This document shows positions 18,369 through 26,775 of a stretch of DNA of 64,000 nt, in pieces. The notes under the pieces were generated by a model. It made no database searches. It saw only the letters and a program-made list of their open reading frames with translations, and was not told the DNA's origin. The stretch lies in the NCBI RefSeq assembly GCF_900128905.1, contig NZ_FQTV01000013.1:62001-126000 (forward strand). Direction: 5' to 3'. Position 1 is the stretch's first letter; each line of letters starts with the position of its first letter. The stretch comes from Bacteroides luti (GTDB taxonomy: Bacteria; Bacteroidota; Bacteroidia; Bacteroidales; Bacteroidaceae). Made by a program: the position numbers and the translations under genes.

Positions 18369-19565
18369 ATGAAAAAAGTATTTTTTCTGTTGGCAGTAGC
18401 CATTTTTACTGCAATGAGTTTTGCTCAGGAACGGGAAAAAACTTTAAAGCAGTATGGATATTGGGATAACTGGTTTTTACAGTTGCAGATGGGAGGGCAA
18501 TATACATTTAGTGAATGCCAGACTTACTCTTCTTTCTCCGGTAAGTTGAGCCCAACGGCAGCTTTAAATGTAGGAAAATTCTTTTCTCCGGAAATTGGTT
18601 CTCGTTTTCAAATTGGAGGATGGACTTCGAAGAATAATATTGTCGGAGCTCTTTATAATGTTACTTATATTAATGCAAACTTAGATGTGTTGTTTAATAT
18701 GAGTAATATATTCAGATCATATAGAGAAAATAGAGGATTCAATCTTGTAGGTATCCTCGGAGTTGGCTTTGTGCATACTTTTAAAAATCAGAATGTATTT
18801 GTATCAACGCAGTTCGAACCTCAGCAACATACTTTGAAATCATCGAATAGTGGCTCTATACGGTTAGGATTACAAGCCGACATTCGTCTTAGTGATGCCT
18901 GGAGTTTTAATATAGAAGCAAATGGTAACCTACTACGCGATGATTTTAATGGTCAGGAGAAATGGAAAACTTACAATGATGCAACTTTGAATTTCTTGGC
19001 AGGCTTTACTTATCGTTTTAAAAATAGAGGTTTTGTCCTGATTGATCCTGCTGATCCCATTTTAATTCAGTCTTTGAATGAACGGAATAATGAGCTGCGA
19101 GGAGAGATTCAAATATTGAATAATCAGAATAAAGAGCTTAGAGAACAATTGGAAGGCTATAAGGTGCGCTATGAAAATAAGCAAATTACAGAAACTGAAA
19201 AGAATACCTTTGTTGATAATGAATCTGCACTGAAAGATACAGTGCTGATTTCTGTGATTGTATTTCGGACTGGAAAATCTACAATTGAAACAGATCAGGA
19301 GTTTAATCTTTATACAGTAGCACAATATATGATGAAATATCGTGAAAAGCAGGTTACAATAGCAAGTTATACAGATGTAAAAGCAAGTACAGCTGATATT
19401 AATTTGCAGGTAAGTAAAAAACGTGCTGCAGCTGTTATTAAAGTGTTGAGTGAAAAATATAATATTCCTGCTAATCGTTTTATAATAATAAACTTCAGTG
19501 GCAATAAACAATCTGTACCAATTAATAACATCTGGAATAAAATAAGCGTTTATACTTTTAAATAA
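18369..19565 (+). CDS. OmpA-family outer-membrane protein
   Basis: This 398-residue protein has a signal peptide (cleavage near MSFAQ), an N-terminal beta-barrel (about 30-220), a coiled-coil linker (about 232-275, LNERNNELRGEIQILNNQNKELREQL) and a C-terminal OmpA-like domain (about 285-398; VFRTGKSTIETDQEF, ISKKRAAAV-like VSKKRAAAVIKVL). The NxxLSxxRA motif is only partly kept, but peptidoglycan binding is likely. Its upstream region carries a repeat array and a TTAGCGTTTAA motif 58 bp before the start. Confidence 0.9.
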   Translation: MKKVFFLLAVAIFTAMSFAQEREKTLKQYGYWDNWFLQLQMGGQYTFSECQTYSSFSGKLSPTAALNVGKFFSPEIGSRFQIGGWTSKNNIVGALYNVTYINANLDVLFNMSNIFRSYRENRGFNLVGILGVGFVHTFKNQNVFVSTQFEPQQHTLKSSNSGSIRLGLQADIRLSDAWSFNIEANGNLLRDDFNGQEKWKTYNDATLNFLAGFTYRFKNRGFVLIDPADPILIQSLNERNNELRGEIQILNNQNKELREQLEGYKVRYENKQITETEKNTFVDNESALKDTVLISVIVFRTGKSTIETDQEFNLYTVAQYMMKYREKQVTIASYTDVKASTADINLQVSKKRAAAVIKVLSEKYNIPANRFIIINFSGNKQSVPINNIWNKISVYTFK

Positions 19566-19587
19566 ATAAAAAAGAGCATTAATATTT

Positions 19588-19624
19588 AATCAAGCTAGCT
19601 TAGTTAATCTGAGCTAGCTTGATT
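19588..19624 (+). terminator. Rho-independent terminator of the OmpA-like gene
   Basis: AATCAAGCTAGCT pairs perfectly with AGCTAGCTTGATT over 13 bp, followed by TTTATT, 22 bp past the stop codon. Confidence 0.8.
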
Positions 19625-19821
19625 TTTATTATATTTGTGTCCTGTAAGAAAATTATTATTGAGAAATATGTTAATGGTTTATTCATTATTACTTGCTGTA
19701 TATCTACGGCATAAAATAATAATAGATGAAACAATTCCGAAGTAAACTCGGTTCCTGTTAACAACAAGATTTTCAAAGATATTTTTGTATCCTGAAATGC
19801 TTAAACTGTATTTATTTAAAA

Positions 19822-21750
19822 ATGAAATATGAAATGAAAAATGCAACTCTACTTTTATTATTCTTCTTTTTAACTTTCTCTGGAAAAGCTGCAATTACTA
19901 CCAGCAAAAAAGCTAATAATTGCAGTGCTTACCTTTTTGTCTATTTCACTGGCAATAATGGAGATGAAGAATCTGTTCGTTATGCCATTAGTGACGATGG
20001 ATATAATTACAAAGCTTTGAACAACAATAAGCCAGTAATCAGTTCAAAAACTATCAGTTCTACTGGAGGGGTGCGGGATCCGCATATCTTGCGTGGGGAA
20101 GATGGAAAGACTTTTTATATGGTACTTACAGATATGGTGGCAGCTAATGGCTGGAGCTCTAACAGAGCAATGATATTGCTTAAATCTACCGATCTCATTA
20201 ATTGGAAATCCAATGTAGTTAATATTCAGAAAAAGTATAAAGGACAGGAAGATCTGCTTCGGGTTTGGGCGCCGCAAACTATCTATGATAAAAAGGCTGG
20301 TAAGTATATGGTATACTGGTCAATGAAGTATGGCGAGAATCCGGATGTTATTTATTATGCATATGCCAATAAAGATTTTACAGATATTGAAGGAACTCCA
20401 AAACCTTTGTTTATTCCCCAAAACAAACTGTCGTGCATCGATGGTGATATTATCTATAAAGATGGATTATATCATTTATTTTATAAAACAGAAGGACACG
20501 GCAATGGTATAAAGAAAGCAACAACTTCTTCTCTTACCTCGGGAAAATGGACAGAATCAAGTGATTATAAACAACAGACTAAAGAATCTGTAGAAGGATC
20601 CGGAATATTCAAGATGATAAATTCTGATAAATATATTCTCATGTACGATGTGTATATGAAAGGCAAGTATCAGTTTACCGAAAGTACCGATTTAGATCAC
20701 TTTAAAGTTATTGATAATAATATCTCCATGAATTTTCATCCTCGTCACGGAACCATTATTTCTATAACTAAAAAGGAAAAAGATGCTTTGATTGCAAAAT
20801 GGGGTATAACGGAAAGTCAACAATCTAATCCTATAATTCCGGGATTCCATGCCGATCCTGAAGTTCTTTATTCACACAAGACAGGTAAATATTATATTTA
20901 TCCAACAACAGATGGAGTGCCAGGATGGGGTGGACATTCATTTAATGTTTTCTCATCAACAAATTTGAAAGATTGGAAAGATGAAGGTACAATTATTGAT
21001 GTGAAAACAGATCAGGTAAAGTGGGCTGATGGTAATGCTTGGGCGCCTTGTATTGAAGAGAAACTCATTGGTGGAAAATATAAATACTTCTTTTACTTTA
21101 GTGCTAATAGCAAAGAAGCAAATAGAAAACAAATAGGTGTTGCTACGTCTGATTCTCCTACTGGACCTTTCACTGATTTGGGACATCCTATCGTTACAAC
21201 ATCACCTGTAGGAAAAGGTCAGCAAATTGATGTGGATGTATTCACAGATCCAAAATCGGGTAAGAGTTATCTATATTGGGGTAATGGTTATATGGCAGTA
21301 GCTGAGCTCAACGATGATATGACATCACTTAAAGAAGGTACTACAAAAGTATTAACTCCTCAAGGTGGAACATTGGAAAATTATGCTTTTCGTGAAGCTT
21401 CTTACGTATTTTATAGAAATGGACTTTATTATTTCCTTTGGTCGGTTGATGATACCGGTTCACCTAATTATCATGTAGCGTATGGAACCAGTACTTCACC
21501 TACTGGTCCGATAGAGGTGGCTAAAGATCCTATCGTTTTAATACAAGATGCAAAGAATGAAATTTACGGTCCGGCACATAATTCAATTTTAAATATCCCA
21601 GGGAGTGACGAATGGTATATAGTTTATCATCGTATCAATAAGAATTATCTGAATAAAGAGAGTGGACCTGGATACCATCGGGAAGTTTGTATTGATAGGC
21701 TTATGTTTAATGAAGACGGAACAATAAAGCGTGTAATACCTACTAATTAA
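19822..21750 (+). CDS. Exported enzyme with two GH43 domains
   Basis: The 642-residue protein has a signal peptide and two five-bladed propeller glycosidase domains. The first (about 30-330) keeps the three GH43 acids: Asp in VRDPHIL (about 85), Asp in CIDGDI (about 206-208) and Glu in VEGSG (about 257). The second (about 337-640) keeps Asp in HADPE (about 345), Asp in DVDVFTDP (about 469) and Glu in FREAS (about 524). Both therefore look active. GH43 enzymes remove arabinose, xylose or galactose. With the lyase-like neighbour downstream this points to pectin side chains. A second start 12 bp downstream (MKN) is also possible. Confidence 0.9.
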   Translation: MKYEMKNATLLLLFFFLTFSGKAAITTSKKANNCSAYLFVYFTGNNGDEESVRYAISDDGYNYKALNNNKPVISSKTISSTGGVRDPHILRGEDGKTFYMVLTDMVAANGWSSNRAMILLKSTDLINWKSNVVNIQKKYKGQEDLLRVWAPQTIYDKKAGKYMVYWSMKYGENPDVIYYAYANKDFTDIEGTPKPLFIPQNKLSCIDGDIIYKDGLYHLFYKTEGHGNGIKKATTSSLTSGKWTESSDYKQQTKESVEGSGIFKMINSDKYILMYDVYMKGKYQFTESTDLDHFKVIDNNISMNFHPRHGTIISITKKEKDALIAKWGITESQQSNPIIPGFHADPEVLYSHKTGKYYIYPTTDGVPGWGGHSFNVFSSTNLKDWKDEGTIIDVKTDQVKWADGNAWAPCIEEKLIGGKYKYFFYFSANSKEANRKQIGVATSDSPTGPFTDLGHPIVTTSPVGKGQQIDVDVFTDPKSGKSYLYWGNGYMAVAELNDDMTSLKEGTTKVLTPQGGTLENYAFREASYVFYRNGLYYFLWSVDDTGSPNYHVAYGTSTSPTGPIEVAKDPIVLIQDAKNEIYGPAHNSILNIPGSDEWYIVYHRINKNYLNKESGPGYHREVCIDRLMFNEDGTIKRVIPTN

Positions 21751-21790
21751 GATTGCAAATAAACTTTATTAGGTCTGTTATAAGATATGA

Positions 21791-21826
21791 AGGAGTTGAA
21801 CTTATATAAGTTCAACTCCTTTTTTA
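21791..21826 (+). terminator. Rho-independent terminator of the double-GH43 gene
   Basis: A perfect 30-bp palindrome (arms AGGAGTTGAACTTAT and ATAAGTTCAACTCCT) is followed by TTTTTT. It separates the GH43 gene from the next gene, so they are not simply one operon. Confidence 0.9.
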
Positions 21827-21928
21827 GTATAATATTTCATCTCTGTGTACTATATTCTATTGTTTACTGAATGGTAGTGATTTACTTTTGTTGAAAGATA
21901 ACTTACTTTGTTAAACAGTTACTTTACA

Positions 21929-24900
21929 ATGAAAAATAGATTATTTTGGATTCTCAGCTTTTGTTTGGTCCCTTTTATCTCATCGGCTCAAACTAAACAG
22001 TTATCGGCTTTAAATGCCAGGCAATTTAATAAATTCTGGAGTGTGGAATCTGAGTCGCCAGATTACAAGATAACTTTCCTGGGCGATACTGTGGAAATTA
22101 TTTCACCGAAAGGACTTACTCTGTGGCGCAAGGAAAAGATGAATGGTGAAACTACCATAGAATATGATGCATGTGTCATGGATGAAGGTAAAAAAGGAGA
22201 TCGATTAAGTGACTTGAATTGTTTCTGGATGGCGTCCGATCCTAAATACCCGAATGATATCCTGAAAAGAAAGAGCTGGCGTAATGGTATCTTTATGAAT
22301 TGCTATTCTTTGCAGCTCTACTATTTGGGATATGGAGGAAATACTAATTCAACAACACGTTTCCGTCGATATAGCGGAGATGAACGGGGTATTAAGGATA
22401 AAGCTTTTCAACCGGCCATTTTGCGTGAATATACTGATAGCGAACATTTGCTAAAATCTAATAAATGGTATCATATTAAAATTATGAGCAAAGGCAATAA
22501 AGTGAGCTATTATATGAATGGCAAACGTTTGGTTGACATCCGTGATGCTAATCCTCTTACCTCCGGCTGGTTTGGTTTCCGTACAACTTTATCCCGTACT
22601 CGTATTACAAATTTCCAGTATACTTGTAATAATGTCGAAAAGGAACCTGTAAGTCTGAAGTGGATAGGCGATGTGCCGTCATTTAATACTCCGGTAAGCT
22701 TTGGAGTTCCATTTACTCAAGGTAGTCTCACTCAGAATAAAACTGTCGCTCTTTTTTCTGCTGATGGAAAACAGCTCTCTACAGATATGTGGCCATTGGC
22801 TTATTGGCCTGATGGTTCAATAAAGTGGAGTGGGGTATCGGCTGTTATACCTGCTTCAACTAATCAGTTAAAGCTGCAGATTAATGAAGCATCAAAGAAA
22901 AAAACTGAGTTAATGCCAGTTGTTAGTAAAAACAATGCTTTAGAGATAAATACAGGTGTAATAAAAGCTGTATTTCCTAAATCTGGTGAATATTTATTAG
23001 ACGGTCTTTGGTATGGAGATGTTAAGGTAGGAGGTAAAGCATTTCTAATTTGCCAAACGCAGGATAAACCTTTGGCCGAAAATACAGATCAGATTCATTT
23101 TACCAACTATAAAAGTGAGATAAAGAAGGTTGATATTGAACAGAATGGTGCTGTACGCATAGTTGTGAAGATAGAAGGAGTGCATAAAACAATAGGTCGT
23201 GAATTGTTGCCTTTTACTATTCGTTTTTATCTATATAGAGGCAGTGATCAGATAAAGATGGTGCATACCTTTGTTTATGATGGCGATCAGAATAAAGATT
23301 ATATTCATACTCTTGGTATACGCTTTGAAGTACCTATGCGTGAAGCCGTGTATAATCGTCATATTGCATTTTCGGGAGCTGAGGGCGGAATATGGAGTGA
23401 ACCGGTACAACCTTTAGTTGGAAGACGTGTTCTGACTTTAAATGAAGATAATACTCTTCAGCAACAACAGATGGAAGGCAAACGTATTCCTGTATATGAA
23501 AAGTTTGATGCTGAGAATCGCGATTTGCTTGATAAATGGGCATCATGGGACGGCTTTCGCTTGTCTCAATTAAATGCTGATGCTTTTAGTATCCGTAAAC
23601 GTGCTACAGATGATAATCCCTGGATAGGAACTTTCTCCGGAACTCGTTCCAATGGATATGTATTTGCAGGAGATGTTAGCGGTGGGCTAGGAGTTTGCCT
23701 GCACGATTTCTGGCAGTCTTATCCATCTTCTCTCGAGGTAGATAATGCACGGAAAGATATAGCAGCAATCACTATGTGGTTTTGGAGTCCTGAAGCAGAA
23801 GCTATGGACTTACGTCATTATGATAAAGTTGCTCACGATTTGAATGCGAGTTATGAAGATGTGCAGGAAGGACTAAGTACACCTTATGGTATTGCACGTA
23901 CACATACGTTAACGATTGTTCCTCAACCGGCATATCCTGGAAAAGCAGGTATTGCAAAAATAGCAAAAGCTCTATCGGCCGATTCACCTTTAATGTGTTC
24001 TCCTGAGTATTTGCAACGACAAGAAGCGTTTGGAGTATGGAGTTTACCTGATAATAGTACTCCTTTTCGTGCTAATATTGAAGATAGATTAAATGGATAT
24101 ATTGACTTTTACCAGAAAGCTATAGAACAGAATAAATGGTATGGTTTCTGGAATTACGGAGATGTAATGCATGCTTATGATCCGATTCGGCATGAATGGC
24201 GGTATGATGTAGGAGGATTTGCCTGGGATAATACAGAATTAGGCTCTAATATGTGGTTATGGTATAATTTCTTGCGTACCGGACGTGCTGATATTTGGAA
24301 GATGGCTAAAGCAATGACACGTCATACTGCCGAGGTTGATGTTTATCATATAGGAGAAAACGCAGGATTAGGAAGTCGTCATAATGTAAGCCACTGGGGA
24401 TGTGGTGCGAAAGAAGCACGTATTAGTCAGGCTGCATGGAATCGCTTTTACTATTATCTGACAACCGACGAACGTTGCGGTGATTTGATGAAAGAGGTTA
24501 AAGATGCTGAGCAGAAACTTTATACTCTTGACCCTATGCGTTTGGCAGAACCTCGTAGTCTTTATCCTTGTACTGCTCCGGCTCGTTTACGAATCGGTCC
24601 GGATTGGTTGGCGTATGCAGGCAATTGGATGACAGAGTGGGAGCGTACGCGCAATACTACTTATCGGGATAAGATTCTTACTGGAATGAAAAGTATTGCA
24701 TCTTTGAAGCATGGACTGTTTACCGGACCGAAAGCGTTAGGGTTCGATCCTGCTACAGGAATGATAACCTATGAAGGTGACTCGGCAATGCAAAATACAA
24801 ATCATCTGATGACTATAATGGGGGGCTTTGAGATTATGAATGAATTGCAAAGAATGATAAATGTGCCGGAATGGAATAAGGTATGGCTGGATCATGCTGC

Positions 24901-25189
24901 AAATTATAAGAAAAAAGCGGCAGAGATCAGTAATAATCATTTCCGCATTTCCCGATTGTTAGGTTATGCTGCTTATAATATGCAGAAGCCGGAAATGGGT
25001 AAAGAGGCATGGGATGATTTATTGCGTTGGGGAAAGAACAAAACATTACCATCCCTCAAAACTTCCCGCATCTTGCCACCGGAAGTGCCTGCTCCAATAG
25101 ATGAGATTCCGTATGTGAGTACTAATGAAGTCGCTACATGGAGTTTAGATGCCATTTATTTGTTAGAAACCTGTCCTTTTGATGAGTAA
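21929..25189 (+). CDS. Exported DUF6250 plus exo-rhamnogalacturonan-lyase-like (PcRGLX/YetA, PL26-type) protein
   Basis: The start at 21929 gives 1086 residues and a signal peptide (MKNRLFWILSFCLVPFISSAQ); a TTG 21 bp upstream is less likely. Residues about 25-235 look like a concanavalin-type beta-sandwich (DUF6250), with KWYHIKIMSKGNKVSYYMNGKRLVDI. Then come a beta domain (VSFGVPFTQG, YWPDGSIKWSG), a central sandwich and an alpha/alpha toroid (HNVSHWGCGAKEARISQAAWNRFYYYL). This order matches the PcRGLX/YetA-like family that includes PL26 exo-acting rhamnogalacturonan lyases. Activity on RG-I is inferred; catalytic residues were not located. Confidence 0.8.
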   Translation: MKNRLFWILSFCLVPFISSAQTKQLSALNARQFNKFWSVESESPDYKITFLGDTVEIISPKGLTLWRKEKMNGETTIEYDACVMDEGKKGDRLSDLNCFWMASDPKYPNDILKRKSWRNGIFMNCYSLQLYYLGYGGNTNSTTRFRRYSGDERGIKDKAFQPAILREYTDSEHLLKSNKWYHIKIMSKGNKVSYYMNGKRLVDIRDANPLTSGWFGFRTTLSRTRITNFQYTCNNVEKEPVSLKWIGDVPSFNTPVSFGVPFTQGSLTQNKTVALFSADGKQLSTDMWPLAYWPDGSIKWSGVSAVIPASTNQLKLQINEASKKKTELMPVVSKNNALEINTGVIKAVFPKSGEYLLDGLWYGDVKVGGKAFLICQTQDKPLAENTDQIHFTNYKSEIKKVDIEQNGAVRIVVKIEGVHKTIGRELLPFTIRFYLYRGSDQIKMVHTFVYDGDQNKDYIHTLGIRFEVPMREAVYNRHIAFSGAEGGIWSEPVQPLVGRRVLTLNEDNTLQQQQMEGKRIPVYEKFDAENRDLLDKWASWDGFRLSQLNADAFSIRKRATDDNPWIGTFSGTRSNGYVFAGDVSGGLGVCLHDFWQSYPSSLEVDNARKDIAAITMWFWSPEAEAMDLRHYDKVAHDLNASYEDVQEGLSTPYGIARTHTLTIVPQPAYPGKAGIAKIAKALSADSPLMCSPEYLQRQEAFGVWSLPDNSTPFRANIEDRLNGYIDFYQKAIEQNKWYGFWNYGDVMHAYDPIRHEWRYDVGGFAWDNTELGSNMWLWYNFLRTGRADIWKMAKAMTRHTAEVDVYHIGENAGLGSRHNVSHWGCGAKEARISQAAWNRFYYYLTTDERCGDLMKEVKDAEQKLYTLDPMRLAEPRSLYPCTAPARLRIGPDWLAYAGNWMTEWERTRNTTYRDKILTGMKSIASLKHGLFTGPKALGFDPATGMITYEGDSAMQNTNHLMTIMGGFEIMNELQRMINVPEWNKVWLDHAANYKKKAAEISNNHFRISRLLGYAAYNMQKPEMGKEAWDDLLRWGKNKTLPSLKTSRILPPEVPAPIDEIPYVSTNEVATWSLDAIYLLETCPFDE

Positions 25190-25230
25190 GAGGAACAGCA
25201 CATCTCTCATAAAAAATAAAAATCTCAAAA

Positions 25231-25332
25231 TAGTCTAGCAGTCTAGCGGGGAGTGTTTAACCTGCTGACTGTTAGTGTTGTATGGGCGCTAGATATACCC
25301 GATAAAGTCTAGCGATAGTCTAGCAGTCTAGC
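25231..25332 (-). repeat. CTAG-rich dispersed element, copy A
   Basis: Six CTAG tetramers start at 25235, 25243, 25289, 25309, 25320 and 25328, and TAGTCTAGCAGTCTAGC occurs twice (25231 and 25316). Read on the minus strand the steps are 8, 11, 20, 46 and 8 bp. The element at 51149-51250 has steps 8, 11, 21, 46 and 8 on the plus strand and begins with the same GTGCTAGA-N2-GCTAGA pattern. They are therefore two copies of one element. Not recognised. Confidence 0.7.
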
Positions 25333-25372
25333 ACTTTGTTTGTCCCAGAATGAGGAAGATTGGGTAAAAATA

Positions 25373-25411
25373 AAAATCGCAAATAACTAATAATAAGCTA
25401 TTTGCGATTTT
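25373..25411 (-). terminator. Terminator of tRNA-Arg
   Basis: AAAATCGCAAATA pairs perfectly with TATTTGCGATTTT over 13 bp. On the minus strand it lies 7 bp after the tRNA and is followed by a T-rich tract. Confidence 0.85.
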
Positions 25412-25417
25412 GCTTTG

Positions 25418-25491
<74 letters not shown>

Positions 25492-25507
25492 ATCCTTAAT
25501 TGCGCTG

Positions 25508-25537
25508 CAAAGGTAAGGCTTTTTGTGAAATATCAAA
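25508..25537 (-). promoter_or_regulatory. Promoter of tRNA-Arg
   Basis: On the minus strand, TTTG at 25534-25537 and TACCTTTG at 25508-25515 match the Bacteroides -33 and -7 elements with an 18-bp spacer. The -7 ends 16 bp upstream of the mature tRNA 5' end. Confidence 0.8.
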
Positions 25538-25785
25538 AGGTTTTGGACACTTTTTTTCGTTTAAAGTGCATTATTTTTTTTAGGTTTGATCGATATTCCA
25601 GCAATAATTAAGGCGTAATGAAGCCTAAAATAGCTGTCAATAAATTAGTTAGCTGCTTATTGTTTCTCTGTTTTATGCCTAAGAAAAAAAGTCTTTTTTT
25701 GAGCTCTTTTTATATCTTCATATAGTCTGATTTCTTAGATTTTCTTTAATTCGGTCATATCTAGTAGAAGCATATAAAATAAAAA

Positions 25786-25821
25786 GCAGATTATTCCAAT
25801 TATAATTTAGGAATAACCTGC
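25786..25821 (-). terminator. Terminator of the DUF4382-like lipoprotein gene
   Basis: GCAGATTATTCC pairs with GGAATAACCTGC (one mismatch) around a 12-nt loop. On the minus strand a tract of T follows. It lies 27 bp past the stop codon. Confidence 0.8.
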
Positions 25822-25848
25822 TAATATTAATTTTTGCTTGGTTAGCTA

Positions 25849-26625
25849 TTAGTCCTTATCTTTTTCATCATTATCTTTTTCATTTGCCTTCTTAAATGCT
25901 TTGTGTTGGAATGCATCAAGATTCAGAACTCTTTTAAAGAATTTCTCATAAACTTCTTTATTTGAATTCTCGCTAATAATTATCTTGCCATTAGTAAGTG
26001 AAGCTTTATCAAGGTCGGCTTCTGTGATTCTACCATTGCTTATTGCATTAGACAAGTCTAACTGGAATAATGCAGTGTAATCTGCTGCAGTGTTTAACTG
26101 AACACTGTCTTTTGCAGAGGCTTTAAACTTCAAGTCTTTGTTTACAACAATAGCAATAGGAGTTGCAGTTCCTAAAGCATTAGTATAAATACCTGCAAGA
26201 TAGAATACTGGAGCAGTGCCGGCATCTTTTTTGTCCGATTGAATCTGAATAGATATTTTGTCGTATAATCCAGCCGGAAGAGTTACATCGCCAAGCAATG
26301 AATTTGCACTGAACAAATCAGCTAATTTTGAGTTTTTAAATTTTAGATTCAGGCTGAATTCTGTAGCCAATGTATCACCTTGCTCTTTTGTTGCTGTAAG
26401 ATGAACTCTGGAAACATACATTTGGCAAGTGTCCCATTTTAAGGTAGCTGTTTTCAAAGCTTTGGTACCAATGCCGAATGAATAAGTGTTGTTTACTGCC
26501 TGAAGCTGAACTCCAAGTGATTTGCTTACACTTTCAGTCATAATCTCTGAATCATTTTTTTGGCATGAGGAAAGCGAGAGTCCTGCAGCTGCCAGCATTA
26601 GCACGAAAATTTTTAAGGTTTTCAT
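25849..26625 (-). CDS. Putative lipoprotein, DUF4382-like
   Basis: This 258-residue protein has a lipobox (LAAAGLSLSSC, Cys21). The mature part is a single beta-rich domain with TYSFGIGTKALKTATLKWDTCQMYVSRVHLTA and a later LPAGLYDKISIQIQ segment, which resembles DUF4382-type lipoproteins of Bacteroidetes. The C terminus is strongly charged, with repeated Lys, Asp and Glu (KKANEKDNDEKDKD). It is alone, with a good terminator. Function unknown. Confidence 0.7.
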   Translation of the reverse strand: MKTLKIFVLMLAAAGLSLSSCQKNDSEIMTESVSKSLGVQLQAVNNTYSFGIGTKALKTATLKWDTCQMYVSRVHLTATKEQGDTLATEFSLNLKFKNSKLADLFSANSLLGDVTLPAGLYDKISIQIQSDKKDAGTAPVFYLAGIYTNALGTATPIAIVVNKDLKFKASAKDSVQLNTAADYTALFQLDLSNAISNGRITEADLDKASLTNGKIIISENSNKEVYEKFFKRVLNLDAFQHKAFKKANEKDNDEKDKD

Positions 26626-26775
26626 AAAAATAAATTTATTTAGTTAAGAATTACACATTCAAGCCTGATGTTTATTGAAGTTATATTTAATTAACTTAAC
26701 ATTAGTTTACAGCTTTTTAATTATTGCAAAAATAGGATTAATTCTTAAAAAACAAAATATTTATCAAAACTTTAT

